A stretch of 64,000 bases of DNA, taken from positions 101,926 through 165,925 of the forward strand of contig JBGPTF010000008.1 in NCBI GenBank assembly GCA_041490445.1, read 5' to 3'. Under the pieces are notes generated by a model that worked only from the letters and a program-made list of their open reading frames with translations, was not told where the DNA came from and made no database searches. Source of the stretch: JBGPTF01 sp041490445 (lineage in GTDB: Bacteria; Acidobacteriota; Terriglobia; Acidiferrales; UBA7541). Shown here piece by piece: positions 52,362-60,960 of the stretch. Positions within the stretch are counted from its first letter, which is position 1, and each line of letters opens with the position of its first letter. The position numbers and the translations under genes are program-made.

Positions 52362-53477
52362 TTAGCTCCCCGAAACCGGGGCCTTCACCTGCACCTTCGA
52401 GCCGTCCACCAGGCGAAGCTGCCCGTCGGTGACGACGATCTCCCCGGGCACGAGCCCCTGCGCGATCACCGTCTCGGCGCCCTGCGCGCGCCCCACAACC
52501 ACCTTGCGCGACTCGGCCGTCTGGTTCGCTTTCACCACAAATACGTAGTTTCCATCCTGTCCGGTCTGCACCGCCTGCGATGGAACGACGACGGCGTTCT
52601 CCTGTTCCGCCAGGCGGAGGACCGTATTCACAAACTGGCCCGGCCAGAGACGCCGCTGCGCATTCGTGAAGGTGCCCTTCAACTTGATCGTGCCCGTCGT
52701 CTGGTCAACAGTGTTGTCCACGAACGAAAGCACGCCCCTCTCCGGCGGCGGCGGATTGCCGGCAAGATCTGCCTCGACCGTCAGCTTCCCCGATGTCATG
52801 TACCGTTTCACCTCGGCCAGATATTGCTCCGGAATGGAAAAATCCACGTAGATCGGCTGAATCTGATTGATCACGACAAGAATTGGGACGTCGTTCGCCT
52901 TCACCAGGTTTCCGACGTGCACCATCAGCACTCCAGTGCGCCCGTCCACTGGCGAGTAAATGGAACAATACTGGAGCTGGAGCTTGGCGTATTCCGCGCT
53001 GGCCTCATCCGCTTTCACCGCGGCCTGGGAGGCCTCCGCATTCGCTTCGAGCTGGTCGAACTGTTCCTTCGCGACCACGCCTTCCTGAAACAGTTTCGCG
53101 TAGCGTTGCGCCTGCACTTCCGCAATCTGTGCCTGCGCTCGATCGCGGGCCAGATTGGCCTGCGCCTCCTGCAAGGCTGCCTGGAACGGACGTGTGTCGA
53201 GGGTGAAGAGCAAATCGCCTTTTTTGACGTCCTGGCCTTCTCGAAAGTGCACTTCCATCAACTGGGCGGACACCTGGGCCTTGATCGAGACCGTGGAATA
53301 CGCCTCGACATTGCCGATCGCGCGCAGCTCGATGGGAACCGCCTTTTTCACAACTTGCGCGATGGTCACAGGAACAATGGGCGCTGCCGGCGGCGGCGCC
53401 GCCTTTTCGGCACAACCCGCCAGACTTAGGGCTAAAAGAATTGCTGTAAAGCTTTGCTTGCGGCGGATACGGTTCAT
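52362..53477 (-). CDS. RND efflux membrane-fusion (adaptor) lipoprotein
   Basis: A 371-residue HlyD/AcrA-type adaptor. The signal peptide ends in a lipobox LSLAGC (Cys22), so it is anchored to the inner membrane. The biotinyl-lipoyl segment VEAYSTVSIKAQVSAQL and FREGQDVKKGDLLFTLD, the coiled-coil hairpin (ALQEAQANLARDRAQAQIAEVQAQRYAKLFQEGVV) and the beta-barrel block follow the family order. It bridges the permease and an outer-membrane channel. The ATG at 53477 overlaps the end of tetR by 4 nt. The longer frame upstream is the tetR shadow. Confidence 0.94.
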   Translation of the reverse strand: MNRIRRKQSFTAILLALSLAGCAEKAAPPPAAPIVPVTIAQVVKKAVPIELRAIGNVEAYSTVSIKAQVSAQLMEVHFREGQDVKKGDLLFTLDTRPFQAALQEAQANLARDRAQAQIAEVQAQRYAKLFQEGVVAKEQFDQLEANAEASQAAVKADEASAEYAKLQLQYCSIYSPVDGRTGVLMVHVGNLVKANDVPILVVINQIQPIYVDFSIPEQYLAEVKRYMTSGKLTVEADLAGNPPPPERGVLSFVDNTVDQTTGTIKLKGTFTNAQRRLWPGQFVNTVLRLAEQENAVVVPSQAVQTGQDGNYVFVVKANQTAESRKVVVGRAQGAETVIAQGLVPGEIVVTDGQLRLVDGSKVQVKAPVSGS

Positions 53478-54139
53478 ATGCACCTGCTCTGATTCTTCGA
53501 ATGGCGCCCGGGATGCCGGCTTTTCCCGGCGCGGACGCCCTCCAGCCAAATGTCTGCCATCGTCTCGCACGCGCCCCGCATATCGAACTTCTGGTACCGC
53601 TTGCCACCGAACAATTCTTGCACCTGGTAGTGGTGCGACACCATCGCAAAGAAACACCGCGCCGCGAGTCGCGGTTCCACCCGTCGGAATTTCCCTTGCC
53701 GAATCTGCTCGCGAATATACTCCGCGAGAATGTCGTAGTACTGGGCGATGTAGGAGCGAAAGAAGCGGTGCGTGAGTTGGTGATTTTCGAGCGCGCTGAA
53801 AAGAAACAGCCGGTGCCGCGTGGGGTCCTCCGCATTTCTCCGCAGGATATCCTCGGCAATGGCAACCAGAGCGTCGCGCGGCGTGGCCGCCTTCTTCAGG
53901 GTCTGCCGGAGTTCCCGCGGCCCGCGCGGGCGGCGACACTTCGCTTCGATCACTGCCCAGTAGAGGTCGTCCTTGTGGGGAAAATGTCGAAAGAGGATCG
54001 CCTCATTCATCTGCGTACGAGTGGCGATTTCTCGCGTGGTTGTCCCCTGAAAGCCTTTCTTGGCGAACAGCTCCATGGCCGCCCGGATGATTTGCTGGCG
54101 GCGATCCGTGGAAGGCACGCGGGCTGGTCGTGCGGTCAT
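53474..54139 (-). CDS. TetR-family transcriptional regulator of the RND operon
   Basis: A 221-residue protein with an N-terminal helix-turn-helix (RRQQIIRAAMELFAKKGFQGTTTREIATRTQMNEAILFRHFPHKDDLY) and a C-terminal all-helical ligand domain. It should repress its own operon, tetR-adaptor-permease, until a pump substrate binds. The ATG at 54139 was chosen since the upstream 43 residues are low-complexity arginine-rich. It is 41 nt downstream of pgl and could also be read from that transcript. The operator is not identified. Confidence 0.92.
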   Translation of the reverse strand: MTARPARVPSTDRRQQIIRAAMELFAKKGFQGTTTREIATRTQMNEAILFRHFPHKDDLYWAVIEAKCRRPRGPRELRQTLKKAATPRDALVAIAEDILRRNAEDPTRHRLFLFSALENHQLTHRFFRSYIAQYYDILAEYIREQIRQGKFRRVEPRLAARCFFAMVSHHYQVQELFGGKRYQKFDMRGACETMADIWLEGVRAGKSRHPGRHSKNQSRCI

Positions 54140-54180
54140 TGTAAGCAGGCACTTACTTATACCGGATTTCCGGCAGCGCG

Positions 54181-54918
54181 TCAATTCCGCGGCGCGGACG
54201 CGCCGCGGGCGGCTTCGTCTAGAAACCACAGCAAGTTTCCGGCGGGCCGCACCAGCGAGATCGGCCATTCCGCGGAGCCCTGAGCTTCTGCCAGAACGGT
54301 GTGGCGCAGAGCTTCCTGCTTTTCCTTCCCTGCTGCGAGGACAAATACATTCCGCCCATGGTTGAGCACGGGAAGGGTGAGCGAAAGCCGCTGCCGTGGT
54401 TCGGCCGGGGTTGTGATGGCCGCGACCCAGCGATCCTGCAGCGCGAGCGCGGGCGAATTGGGGAAAAGCGAAGCGGTATGCCCCTCGGGCCCGACGCCCA
54501 GGAAAATCAGGTCGAACTCCGGCCAGCTTTCCGGAAACTCCCGCCGGAGCGCTGCCTCATAGGCTTTCGCCGCAGCTTCCGGGGGACTGACGTTCGTCGG
54601 CATCGGATGAACATTTTCCGGAGGGATGGCTACGTGGTCGAGCAGCGCTTCTCGCACCATCCGAAAATTGCTTTCGAAGTCGTCCGGGGGAACGCAGCGC
54701 TCGTCTCCCCAGAACAAATGAATCTGCCGCCAGGGCAAGCTCCCGCCAAAGTCACGAGCCCAGATTTCGTAGAGCGATCGGGGCGTGTGGCCTCCGGACA
54801 GGACCACGGTGCAACGTCCGGCTTGCTTGCAGCGCTCTTCGAACAGATGAGCCGATTCTTCCGCTGCCGCGCGGCACAAGGCGGAGGCATCGGTGAAGAC
54901 GCGCACCTCGCTGCTCAT
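54181..54918 (-). CDS. pgl: 6-phosphogluconolactonase
   Basis: A 245-residue glucosamine-6-phosphate isomerase-like protein of the Pgl (devB) type. Motifs are LSGGHTPRSLYEIWA, IHLFWGDERCVPPDDFESNFRMVREALL and LGVGPEGHTASLFPNS. It hydrolyses 6-phosphogluconolactone to 6-phosphogluconate, the second step of the oxidative pentose phosphate pathway. The ATG overlaps the end of zwf by 4 nt. It ends the sugar-phosphate operon. Confidence 0.95.
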   Translation of the reverse strand: MSSEVRVFTDASALCRAAAEESAHLFEERCKQAGRCTVVLSGGHTPRSLYEIWARDFGGSLPWRQIHLFWGDERCVPPDDFESNFRMVREALLDHVAIPPENVHPMPTNVSPPEAAAKAYEAALRREFPESWPEFDLIFLGVGPEGHTASLFPNSPALALQDRWVAAITTPAEPRQRLSLTLPVLNHGRNVFVLAAGKEKQEALRHTVLAEAQGSAEWPISLVRPAGNLLWFLDEAARGASAPRN

Positions 54919-56387
54919 GGCGCGCTCCAATCTCTCCCAAGATCGCGCAGCAGGTGGTTCGATTCCGCAGGGCCCCATGTGCCTGCGGCGTACGGCAACA
55001 CCGGTGGCCGATTGTGGAGCAGCGGCGTGTAAATACTCCAGGAAGCCTCCACCCAGTCGTCGCTCACGAACAAGGTGGCGTCACCCAGCAGGACATCCAG
55101 CAGCAGCGTCTCATACGCATCTGGCAGCGGAGCAAACGCTTCCGAATAGCGAAAATGCAAGCTGCGGCTTTGCAACTCGACTTCCTGTCCCGGCGCCTTG
55201 ATCTCGAAACGCAGGTCGAAACCCTCGTCCGGCTGGATCGTGATCACGAGCGCGTTGGCATGAATCTCGCAGGCGTCGAATGGGCGGAACATCGAAACGG
55301 GCGGGCAACGAAAATTGATCACGATCTGGCTCATCCGGCACGGCAGGCGCTTGCCCGTGCGCAGGAAGAACGGAACGCCCTGCCAGCGCCAGTTGGCAAT
55401 TTCGACTCGCAACGCAACGAAGGTTTCCATCTGCGAGTTTTTCGCGACGCCGGGCTCTTCTTGGTAGCCCTGCACCTTCGCCCCGTCCACGGTGCCCGGC
55501 CCGTACTGGCCGAACACCACGTCTTCCAGGCGGATCGGTCTAACCGAGCGCAACACTTTTGTCTTCTCCTCCCGAATCGCCCGGGCATCGAAGGCCGCCG
55601 GTGCTTCCATAGCGGCAAGCGTGAGGAGTTGCGTCAGATGATTCTGCACCATGTCGCGCAGCGCCCCGGCTGTTTCGTAATAGCGCGCCCGGTGCTCCAC
55701 GCCGAGCGTTTCGGCGACGGTGATTTCGACGCTCTCAATGCGGTCGCGATTCCAGAGCGGCTCGAACAGAGAATTGGCAAAGCGAAAAACGAGAATGTTT
55801 CGTACCGTCTCTTTGCCCAGGTAATGATCGATGCGATAGACTTGCGACTCTTCAAAGTGCTGGTGCACCACGGCGTTGAGCTGTTCTGCGGAGGACAGAT
55901 CCCGGCCGAAGGGTTTCTCAATCACCAGGCGCGTCCACCCCGGACCCTCGCTCAGCCCCGCTTCGCCCAGACGCTGGATGACCGTCGGGAAGATTTCGGG
56001 AGGCAACGCCAGATAAAAAACGCGATTCCCCGGCAGTTGCAATTCCTTTTCGATCGCCGTGATGCGCGCTGCCAGTGCGCGATAGTCGTCCGCCCCGCCG
56101 CTGCCGATCGTCTGGTAGAACAATTTCTGATTGCACCATTGCGCTTCCAGCTCGGCAGGCGATACGCCGTCGTCCACGAGCCATCTCCGGGCACGCGCGC
56201 GAAACGCTTTGTCGTCGAGATCGGTGTCGACCGCCGCGCCCAGGACGTAGCTGCGCGGCCCCAGCTTGCCTTGTTGCGCGAGGTGATGGAGCGCGGGCAG
56301 CAGTTTGCGCCCCATCAGGTCGCCCGTCGCGCCGAGGATCACGAAGAGATGCGGCGCGATCTGACTTTGCGATTCTTGATTCGGCAA
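54915..56387 (-). CDS. zwf: Glucose-6-phosphate 1-dehydrogenase
   Basis: A 490-residue enzyme. The dinucleotide-binding start is FVILGATGDLMGRKLLPAL and the substrate and catalytic motif is RIDHYLGKETVRN, with the catalytic His region downstream. It oxidises glucose 6-phosphate to the lactone, making NADPH. It sits between gnd (61-nt gap) and pgl (4-nt overlap), so the three steps to ribulose 5-phosphate are encoded together. Length is standard and no changes in key motifs are seen. Confidence 0.97.
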   Translation of the reverse strand: MPNQESQSQIAPHLFVILGATGDLMGRKLLPALHHLAQQGKLGPRSYVLGAAVDTDLDDKAFRARARRWLVDDGVSPAELEAQWCNQKLFYQTIGSGGADDYRALAARITAIEKELQLPGNRVFYLALPPEIFPTVIQRLGEAGLSEGPGWTRLVIEKPFGRDLSSAEQLNAVVHQHFEESQVYRIDHYLGKETVRNILVFRFANSLFEPLWNRDRIESVEITVAETLGVEHRARYYETAGALRDMVQNHLTQLLTLAAMEAPAAFDARAIREEKTKVLRSVRPIRLEDVVFGQYGPGTVDGAKVQGYQEEPGVAKNSQMETFVALRVEIANWRWQGVPFFLRTGKRLPCRMSQIVINFRCPPVSMFRPFDACEIHANALVITIQPDEGFDLRFEIKAPGQEVELQSRSLHFRYSEAFAPLPDAYETLLLDVLLGDATLFVSDDWVEASWSIYTPLLHNRPPVLPYAAGTWGPAESNHLLRDLGRDWSAP

Positions 56388-56448
56388 GGAATTCCTTTCA
56401 CGTGTTCAAAACTGGATTTTCCGGCCCTGGTTGCGGGCGGGCCGGCTG

Positions 56449-57375
56449 CTACTTCTTGGCGACCTTCTTGGCTTCTTCCTTCACCGCGTGGCCGCCGAAC
56501 TCATGGCGCATCATCGCGAGCAGCTTGTCGGCAAACGGCTCGGAATCCTGGGACCGGAACCGGCGGTCGAGCGAAGCGGAAATCACCGGCAGCGGAACCC
56601 CGAGTTCGACTCCTTCAATGACGGTCCAGCGGCCTTCACCCGAATCCGTCACGTAGGGAGCGATGCCCTCGAGCGTCGGATTGTCATGCAATGCTTGCGC
56701 CGTCAGGTCGAGCAGCCAGGACCGCACCACGCTGCCGTAGCGCCAGATTTCCGCGATCTGCTGCAGGTCAAGACTGAATTCTTTCTTGTGCCGCATCAGG
56801 TCGAAGCCTTCGGCGTAGGCCTGCATCAATCCGTATTCGATGCCGTTGTGCACCATTTTCACGAAGTGGCCCGAACCGGCCGGGCCCACGCGTCCCCAGC
56901 CCTTGTCCGGCGCGGGCGCGAGCGTTTTGAGAATGGGTGCGAGGCGTTCGACCACATCACGATCTCCGCCAACCATCAAGCTGTACCCCTCCGTCAGACC
57001 CCAGACGCCGCCGCTGGTGCCCGCGTCTACATAGCTGATCTTCTTTGATGCCAGCAGCGCAGCCCGGCGCAGATCGTCGCGGTAGAACGAATTCCCTCCG
57101 TCAACAATCGTGTCGCCAGCGCTGAGCAGCGGTGTCAGCGCATCAATCGTTTGGTCCACCGGCGCGCCGGCGGGCACCATCATCCAAACGGCGCGCGGCG
57201 CTCTGAGTTTCGCGACGAGCGACGGCAGCGAATCTGCCCCCGCCGCGCCCTTCGCCACAACGCGCTCGACCGCCGCCGCGTCGCGGTCGAATCCAACCAC
57301 GCGGTGGCCGCCACGGACGAGCCGCTCCGTCATGTTCGCGCCCATCTTGCCCAGACCGATCATGCCGAGTTCCAT
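56449..57375 (-). CDS. gnd: 6-phosphogluconate dehydrogenase, short form
   Basis: A 308-residue enzyme, the short (GntZ/YqeC-like) form that lacks the long C-terminal domain of the ~470-residue type. The Rossmann start is GMIGLGKMGANM, and the catalytic Lys lies in GSGHFVKMVHNGIEYG. A C-terminal VTDSGEGRWTVIEGVELGVP segment is typical. Short forms are often NAD-dependent, but residue evidence here is not decisive. The ATG at 57375 has AGGAGG at 7 nt; the ATG at 57381 would be too close to it. It lies 15 nt after the HAD gene. Confidence 0.95.
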   Translation of the reverse strand: MELGMIGLGKMGANMTERLVRGGHRVVGFDRDAAAVERVVAKGAAGADSLPSLVAKLRAPRAVWMMVPAGAPVDQTIDALTPLLSAGDTIVDGGNSFYRDDLRRAALLASKKISYVDAGTSGGVWGLTEGYSLMVGGDRDVVERLAPILKTLAPAPDKGWGRVGPAGSGHFVKMVHNGIEYGLMQAYAEGFDLMRHKKEFSLDLQQIAEIWRYGSVVRSWLLDLTAQALHDNPTLEGIAPYVTDSGEGRWTVIEGVELGVPLPVISASLDRRFRSQDSEPFADKLLAMMRHEFGGHAVKEEAKKVAKK

Positions 57376-57390
57376 CGCCATGCCTCCTGA

Positions 57391-58011
57391 CTATTGTCCG
57401 TCGAGCGATACGCCGCTGCGGAGCAGGTCCTCTCGCAACTGGTTGGAGTTTTGAAAGTGAATCGTCCGCATTCCCAGCTCTCTCGCGCATTCCAGATTCA
57501 GCGAGCGGTCATCAATGAAAAGACATTCGCCCGGCTCGCGCTGCGTGATGTGCAGGGCCAGGCGGTAAATGTCCGCACCCGGTTTCCGCACACCGAGATA
57601 GCAGGAACTCAGAAAAACCTCGAAGTAATTCCGCAGCCGGAACTTCTCGATGCGGTAATGGTTGAGTTCGAGCGATTCGTTGTTCAGCGCGGCGAGTAAA
57701 TACTTCTTCTGGGCGGCAACGCCGCCGAGCAGCGCCAGCGCTTCGCTGCACGGCTTCGACTGTTCGAAAAGGAAGGCCTTGAATTCTTCGCGCGTGAACG
57801 GCCGCTGCCGGTAGAACACCACGCGGTTCAGGTATTCCTCGAGCGAGGCCTCGCCGGTCTCGAACGCGTGCAGCAGAAGCTCGTGCCGGTCCTCGAAATC
57901 CTCCCAATCCAGTTGATACTTTTCGGCCGCGCGCCGCCGCGCGGAGCGATCCCACGCATTCGTCAGGATCACGCCGCCCATGTCCCAGAAGAGAGCGGAA
58001 ACCTTAGCCAC
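57391..58011 (-). CDS. HAD-superfamily hydrolase in sugar-phosphate operon
   Basis: A 206-residue HAD-like protein with motif I altered. The usual DxDGT reads WDMGGVIL, as in the YihX / haloacid dehalogenase-like group that has Asp-Met-Gly-Gly. The C-terminal part ends with CLFIDDRSLNLECARELGMRTIHFQN, the motif IV and substrate region. YihX-type relatives dephosphorylate sugar phosphates, which would fit the operon. The GTG at 58011 overlaps the end of pgi by 8 nt with GAGG 6 nt upstream; a TTG at 58026 is an alternative. Substrate is unproven. Confidence 0.88.
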   Translation of the reverse strand: MAKVSALFWDMGGVILTNAWDRSARRRAAEKYQLDWEDFEDRHELLLHAFETGEASLEEYLNRVVFYRQRPFTREEFKAFLFEQSKPCSEALALLGGVAAQKKYLLAALNNESLELNHYRIEKFRLRNYFEVFLSSCYLGVRKPGADIYRLALHITQREPGECLFIDDRSLNLECARELGMRTIHFQNSNQLREDLLRSGVSLDGQ

Positions 58012-59665
58012 GGAGCACCTCGGCAATGCGCTTCAGGCCGCCCCCCACGTCTTTGCCGAGTTGCACCCGAAGCGTTCGCCGTCCGCGCTGCTCCAGCGCG
58101 CCGTAGTCGCCAGCCGCCTGCGCGCGAATGAGTTGCCCGAAAGTGTAGTCCGTCTCGGGCACGGCGAGATCCTCGCGGGGCTCATCGAGCAGTTGCAAAA
58201 AGAGCCCCGTATTCGGCCCGCCTTTGTGGAGCTGCCCGGTGGAGTGAAGGAAGCGCGGGCCGTATCCGAGCATCGTGGCGCACTTTGTACAGTCACGAAG
58301 TATTGTGCGGATGCCGTCGAGCGCCTTGCTCGCCTCGTTTGTGGGCTCGAGGTAGGCATCGATGCCGAAGTAATCTCCGGCACGCGCCGTTCCGAGCCAC
58401 GCCTCAAGCGCCCTGCGCAATTCTCTCGCATCGGCCGCCGCTACGGGCTCGGGGCCGAGATTTCCGCGCGTTGCCGAAATTGACGCCCCTTTTTTCATCG
58501 CCTCGCGCGCCAGGTCCTTCGCAAGCTGCACGTCCGGCTGGTTGAATGGATGGATCCCCAGCACCGCGCCCGCGGCCGCGACGGCAAATTCCCACCGGAA
58601 GAATTCCCGGCCGATGTCGGCGGTGCCCCCCAGTGTGATTCGAACGATCGGGTGGCCGGTCGCTTCGAGCGCCGACATTTGTTTTTGAAGGTTGGCTGCG
58701 TTGTCCTGTCTCAGCCGCAGACAAACAAAACTTCTATCCTTTCCATAGACCCCCGGTGCGCCCGGCGCTTCGCCGGCTACGGGGACGATTCCCTTCCCGT
58801 TCTTGCCGGTGCTCTCCGCAATGAGTTGTTCGAGCCACACCGGGAAGGCGTCGATCCCCGTCGAAGCCAGAAAAGTCACTTTGTCGCGCCCGGCCAGCGC
58901 CGCCTCGCCGAGCGCGGCGCCCAGCAGAAGACCCGGATTTTCATTTGCCGGCACGCCCGACGCACAGGCTTCTTCCATCGTTCGCGCGCGGTCGAGCAGC
59001 GAATGTAAGTCAACTCCGATGAGCGCCGCAGGAACGAGGCCGAAGTGCGTCAGCGCCGAATATCGTCCTCCTACGTCGGGACTGGCCTGGAAGACGGCGC
59101 GGAAGCCGCGGTCGCGCGCCAGTTTTTCCAGAGGAGTGCCGGGATCGGTGACGGCAATGAACTGCCGGCCTGGCGATTTGGCAAGCACGCCCGCCTGCTT
59201 CCAGAAGTAGTAGAAAAACGAAAGCATCTCTGTGGTCGTGCCGGATTTGCTCGAGACGATGAACAGCGTGTGCGCAAGGTCCACCCGCTTTTCAACGGCT
59301 CTTACTGCGGCAGGATGCGTGCTGTCGAGAACCAGCACCTCGGGATAGCCCCGCGCATTGTGAAACGTCTCTTGAAAAACTTCAGGAGCGAGACTCGACC
59401 CGCCCATTCCCAGAAGTACGGCATGGCTGAAGCGTTCGGACTTCACCGCCTCGCGGAATTGCGTCAGGCTCGCGATCTGCTCGCGCATCGTCTCCGGCAG
59501 ATGCAGCCAGCCCATACGGTTCGTGATCTCGGGCGTGTCTTTCGATGCCCAGAGCGTCGGGTCCTTCTCCCACAGGCGCCGCGCGAATCCGCTCGCCTGC
59601 CACTGCGTCAGCCGATCGTTCACGGCCGACTGAAGTCCGGCAGGGCTGTGCAACAACAGTTCCAT
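58004..59665 (-). CDS. pgi: Glucose-6-phosphate isomerase
   Basis: A 553-residue SIS-fold enzyme with LGMGGSSLAPEVF and the sugar-phosphate loop VSSKSGTTTEML. It links glucose 6-phosphate and fructose 6-phosphate. It belongs to the divergent, alternative PGI group rather than the E. coli type, judging by the sparse matches to classical signatures. It is the second gene of the operon, 50 nt after rpiB. The C-terminal end overlaps the HAD gene by 8 nt. Confidence 0.93.
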   Translation of the reverse strand: MELLLHSPAGLQSAVNDRLTQWQASGFARRLWEKDPTLWASKDTPEITNRMGWLHLPETMREQIASLTQFREAVKSERFSHAVLLGMGGSSLAPEVFQETFHNARGYPEVLVLDSTHPAAVRAVEKRVDLAHTLFIVSSKSGTTTEMLSFFYYFWKQAGVLAKSPGRQFIAVTDPGTPLEKLARDRGFRAVFQASPDVGGRYSALTHFGLVPAALIGVDLHSLLDRARTMEEACASGVPANENPGLLLGAALGEAALAGRDKVTFLASTGIDAFPVWLEQLIAESTGKNGKGIVPVAGEAPGAPGVYGKDRSFVCLRLRQDNAANLQKQMSALEATGHPIVRITLGGTADIGREFFRWEFAVAAAGAVLGIHPFNQPDVQLAKDLAREAMKKGASISATRGNLGPEPVAAADARELRRALEAWLGTARAGDYFGIDAYLEPTNEASKALDGIRTILRDCTKCATMLGYGPRFLHSTGQLHKGGPNTGLFLQLLDEPREDLAVPETDYTFGQLIRAQAAGDYGALEQRGRRTLRVQLGKDVGGGLKRIAEVLRG

Positions 59666-59715
59666 GATTCACTCCACTGAAACTCGAGGATCTACCCGCA
59701 ATTGGATCAACCAGT

Positions 59716-60186
59716 TCAGGCGGGATTCCGCGTCGCGCCCGCGTAGCGCATCTCGATGGCTTTCACTTTTTCGAGACGCCGCCGGTGCCGCTCTTCGCCG
59801 CCAAAACGGGCCGCAAGGAACGCGCTCACCAGCTCCCGGGCCAGGGCCGGCCCGATCACCCGCGCGCCGAGGACGATCACGTTCATGTCGTCGTGCTCGA
59901 CGCCCTGATGGGCCGAATACGTGTCATGGCAAAGCCCGGCGCGAATTCCCCGCACTTTGTTGGCCGCCACCGATGCCCCCACGCCGCTGCCGCAAAGAAG
60001 CACGCCGCGCTCGGCCTTGCCGTCGCGGACCGCCAGCGCCACCGCTTCCGCATAATCGGGATAATCCACTGGATGCGTGCTGTGCGTGCCTAAATCGATG
60101 ACGGAATGGCCCATGCCTTCGAGAAAGCCGCGCAGGTCTTCCTTCATCAGAAATCCGGCGTGGTCGGCTCCAAGTGCGATGCGCAT
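59716..60186 (-). CDS. rpiB: Ribose-5-phosphate isomerase B
   Basis: A 156-residue RpiB/LacAB-type isomerase. ALGADHAGFLMKEDL opens the fold; the catalytic Cys lies in GVLLCGSGVGASVAANKV, and the substrate-binding HDTYSAHQGVEHDDMNVIVLGARVIG follows. It interconverts ribulose 5-phosphate and ribose 5-phosphate, completing the set with zwf, pgl and gnd. It is the first gene of the operon. Length is typical. Confidence 0.96.
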   Translation of the reverse strand: MRIALGADHAGFLMKEDLRGFLEGMGHSVIDLGTHSTHPVDYPDYAEAVALAVRDGKAERGVLLCGSGVGASVAANKVRGIRAGLCHDTYSAHQGVEHDDMNVIVLGARVIGPALARELVSAFLAARFGGEERHRRRLEKVKAIEMRYAGATRNPA

Positions 60187-60339
60187 TGTCCCCGCCTCCG
60201 GCTACAGGCTACACCCCGCGGGACAATCTTTTCCAGTCGCGCATCAACCTTCCGCGAGAGCGGCGGAAGCGCCGCGAAGGTGCCTTCCGGTTTTCCGGGC
60301 GTAAAATTGCTCGCGAAAACTGCGGACGCAAGTGCCCCG

Positions 60340-60936
60340 ATGCCACCGCGCGACAAGCCGTCAACGATTCTCACGATCGGCCATTCCACCCGTACGATCG
60401 CCGGGCTGATCGAGCTGCTTCGCGCGCACGATGTTCATCGCGTCGTGGACGTCCGCACGATTCCGCGGTCACGTCACAATCCGCAGTTCAATCGAGAAGA
60501 GCTGTCCGCGGCATTGCGCAAGGCCAAAATCGGTTCCGTCCATTTGAAAAACCTCGGCGGATTGCGGCACGCGAACCGCGACTCCGTCAATCTTGGCTGG
60601 CGCAACGCGTCCTTCCGCGGCTTCGCCGATTACATGCAAACAGCCGAATTCCAAACCGGCCTGGCGCGGCTTATCGAACTCGCGCGAGCTAAGCGCACGG
60701 CCATCCTGTGTGCGGAAGTGGTGCACTGGCGATGCCACCGCTCGTTGATTGCAGATGCCTTGGTCGTACGCAAGATCCCCGTGGAGCACATTCTCAGTAC
60801 CTCGCGCCGCGAGGCGCACTCGATGACCAGTTTCGCGCGCGTCCGCGGAGGGAAGATCACCTACCCGGAAAACGAAGAAACCCGGCAGTACGCCCTGAAA
60901 ATGGACCTGGTGGTTATCAAGCTATGCCCCATCTGA
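60340..60936 (+). CDS. DUF488 protein
   Basis: A 198-residue protein of the DUF488 family. The opening ILTIGHSTRTIAGLIELLRAHDVHRVVDVRTIPRSRHNPQFN is diagnostic, and CAEVVHWRCHRSLIADAL carries the conserved Cys-His cluster. Family members may bind nucleotides or metal, but the reaction is unknown. The ATG at 60340 was chosen because the in-frame sequence before it overlaps rpiB and lacks family character. It is divergent from rpiB and is followed 24 nt later by an SDR gene. Confidence 0.88.
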   Translation: MPPRDKPSTILTIGHSTRTIAGLIELLRAHDVHRVVDVRTIPRSRHNPQFNREELSAALRKAKIGSVHLKNLGGLRHANRDSVNLGWRNASFRGFADYMQTAEFQTGLARLIELARAKRTAILCAEVVHWRCHRSLIADALVVRKIPVEHILSTSRREAHSMTSFARVRGGKITYPENEETRQYALKMDLVVIKLCPI

Positions 60937-60960
60937 TATTCTGTGCACCGGTGAATGTGA

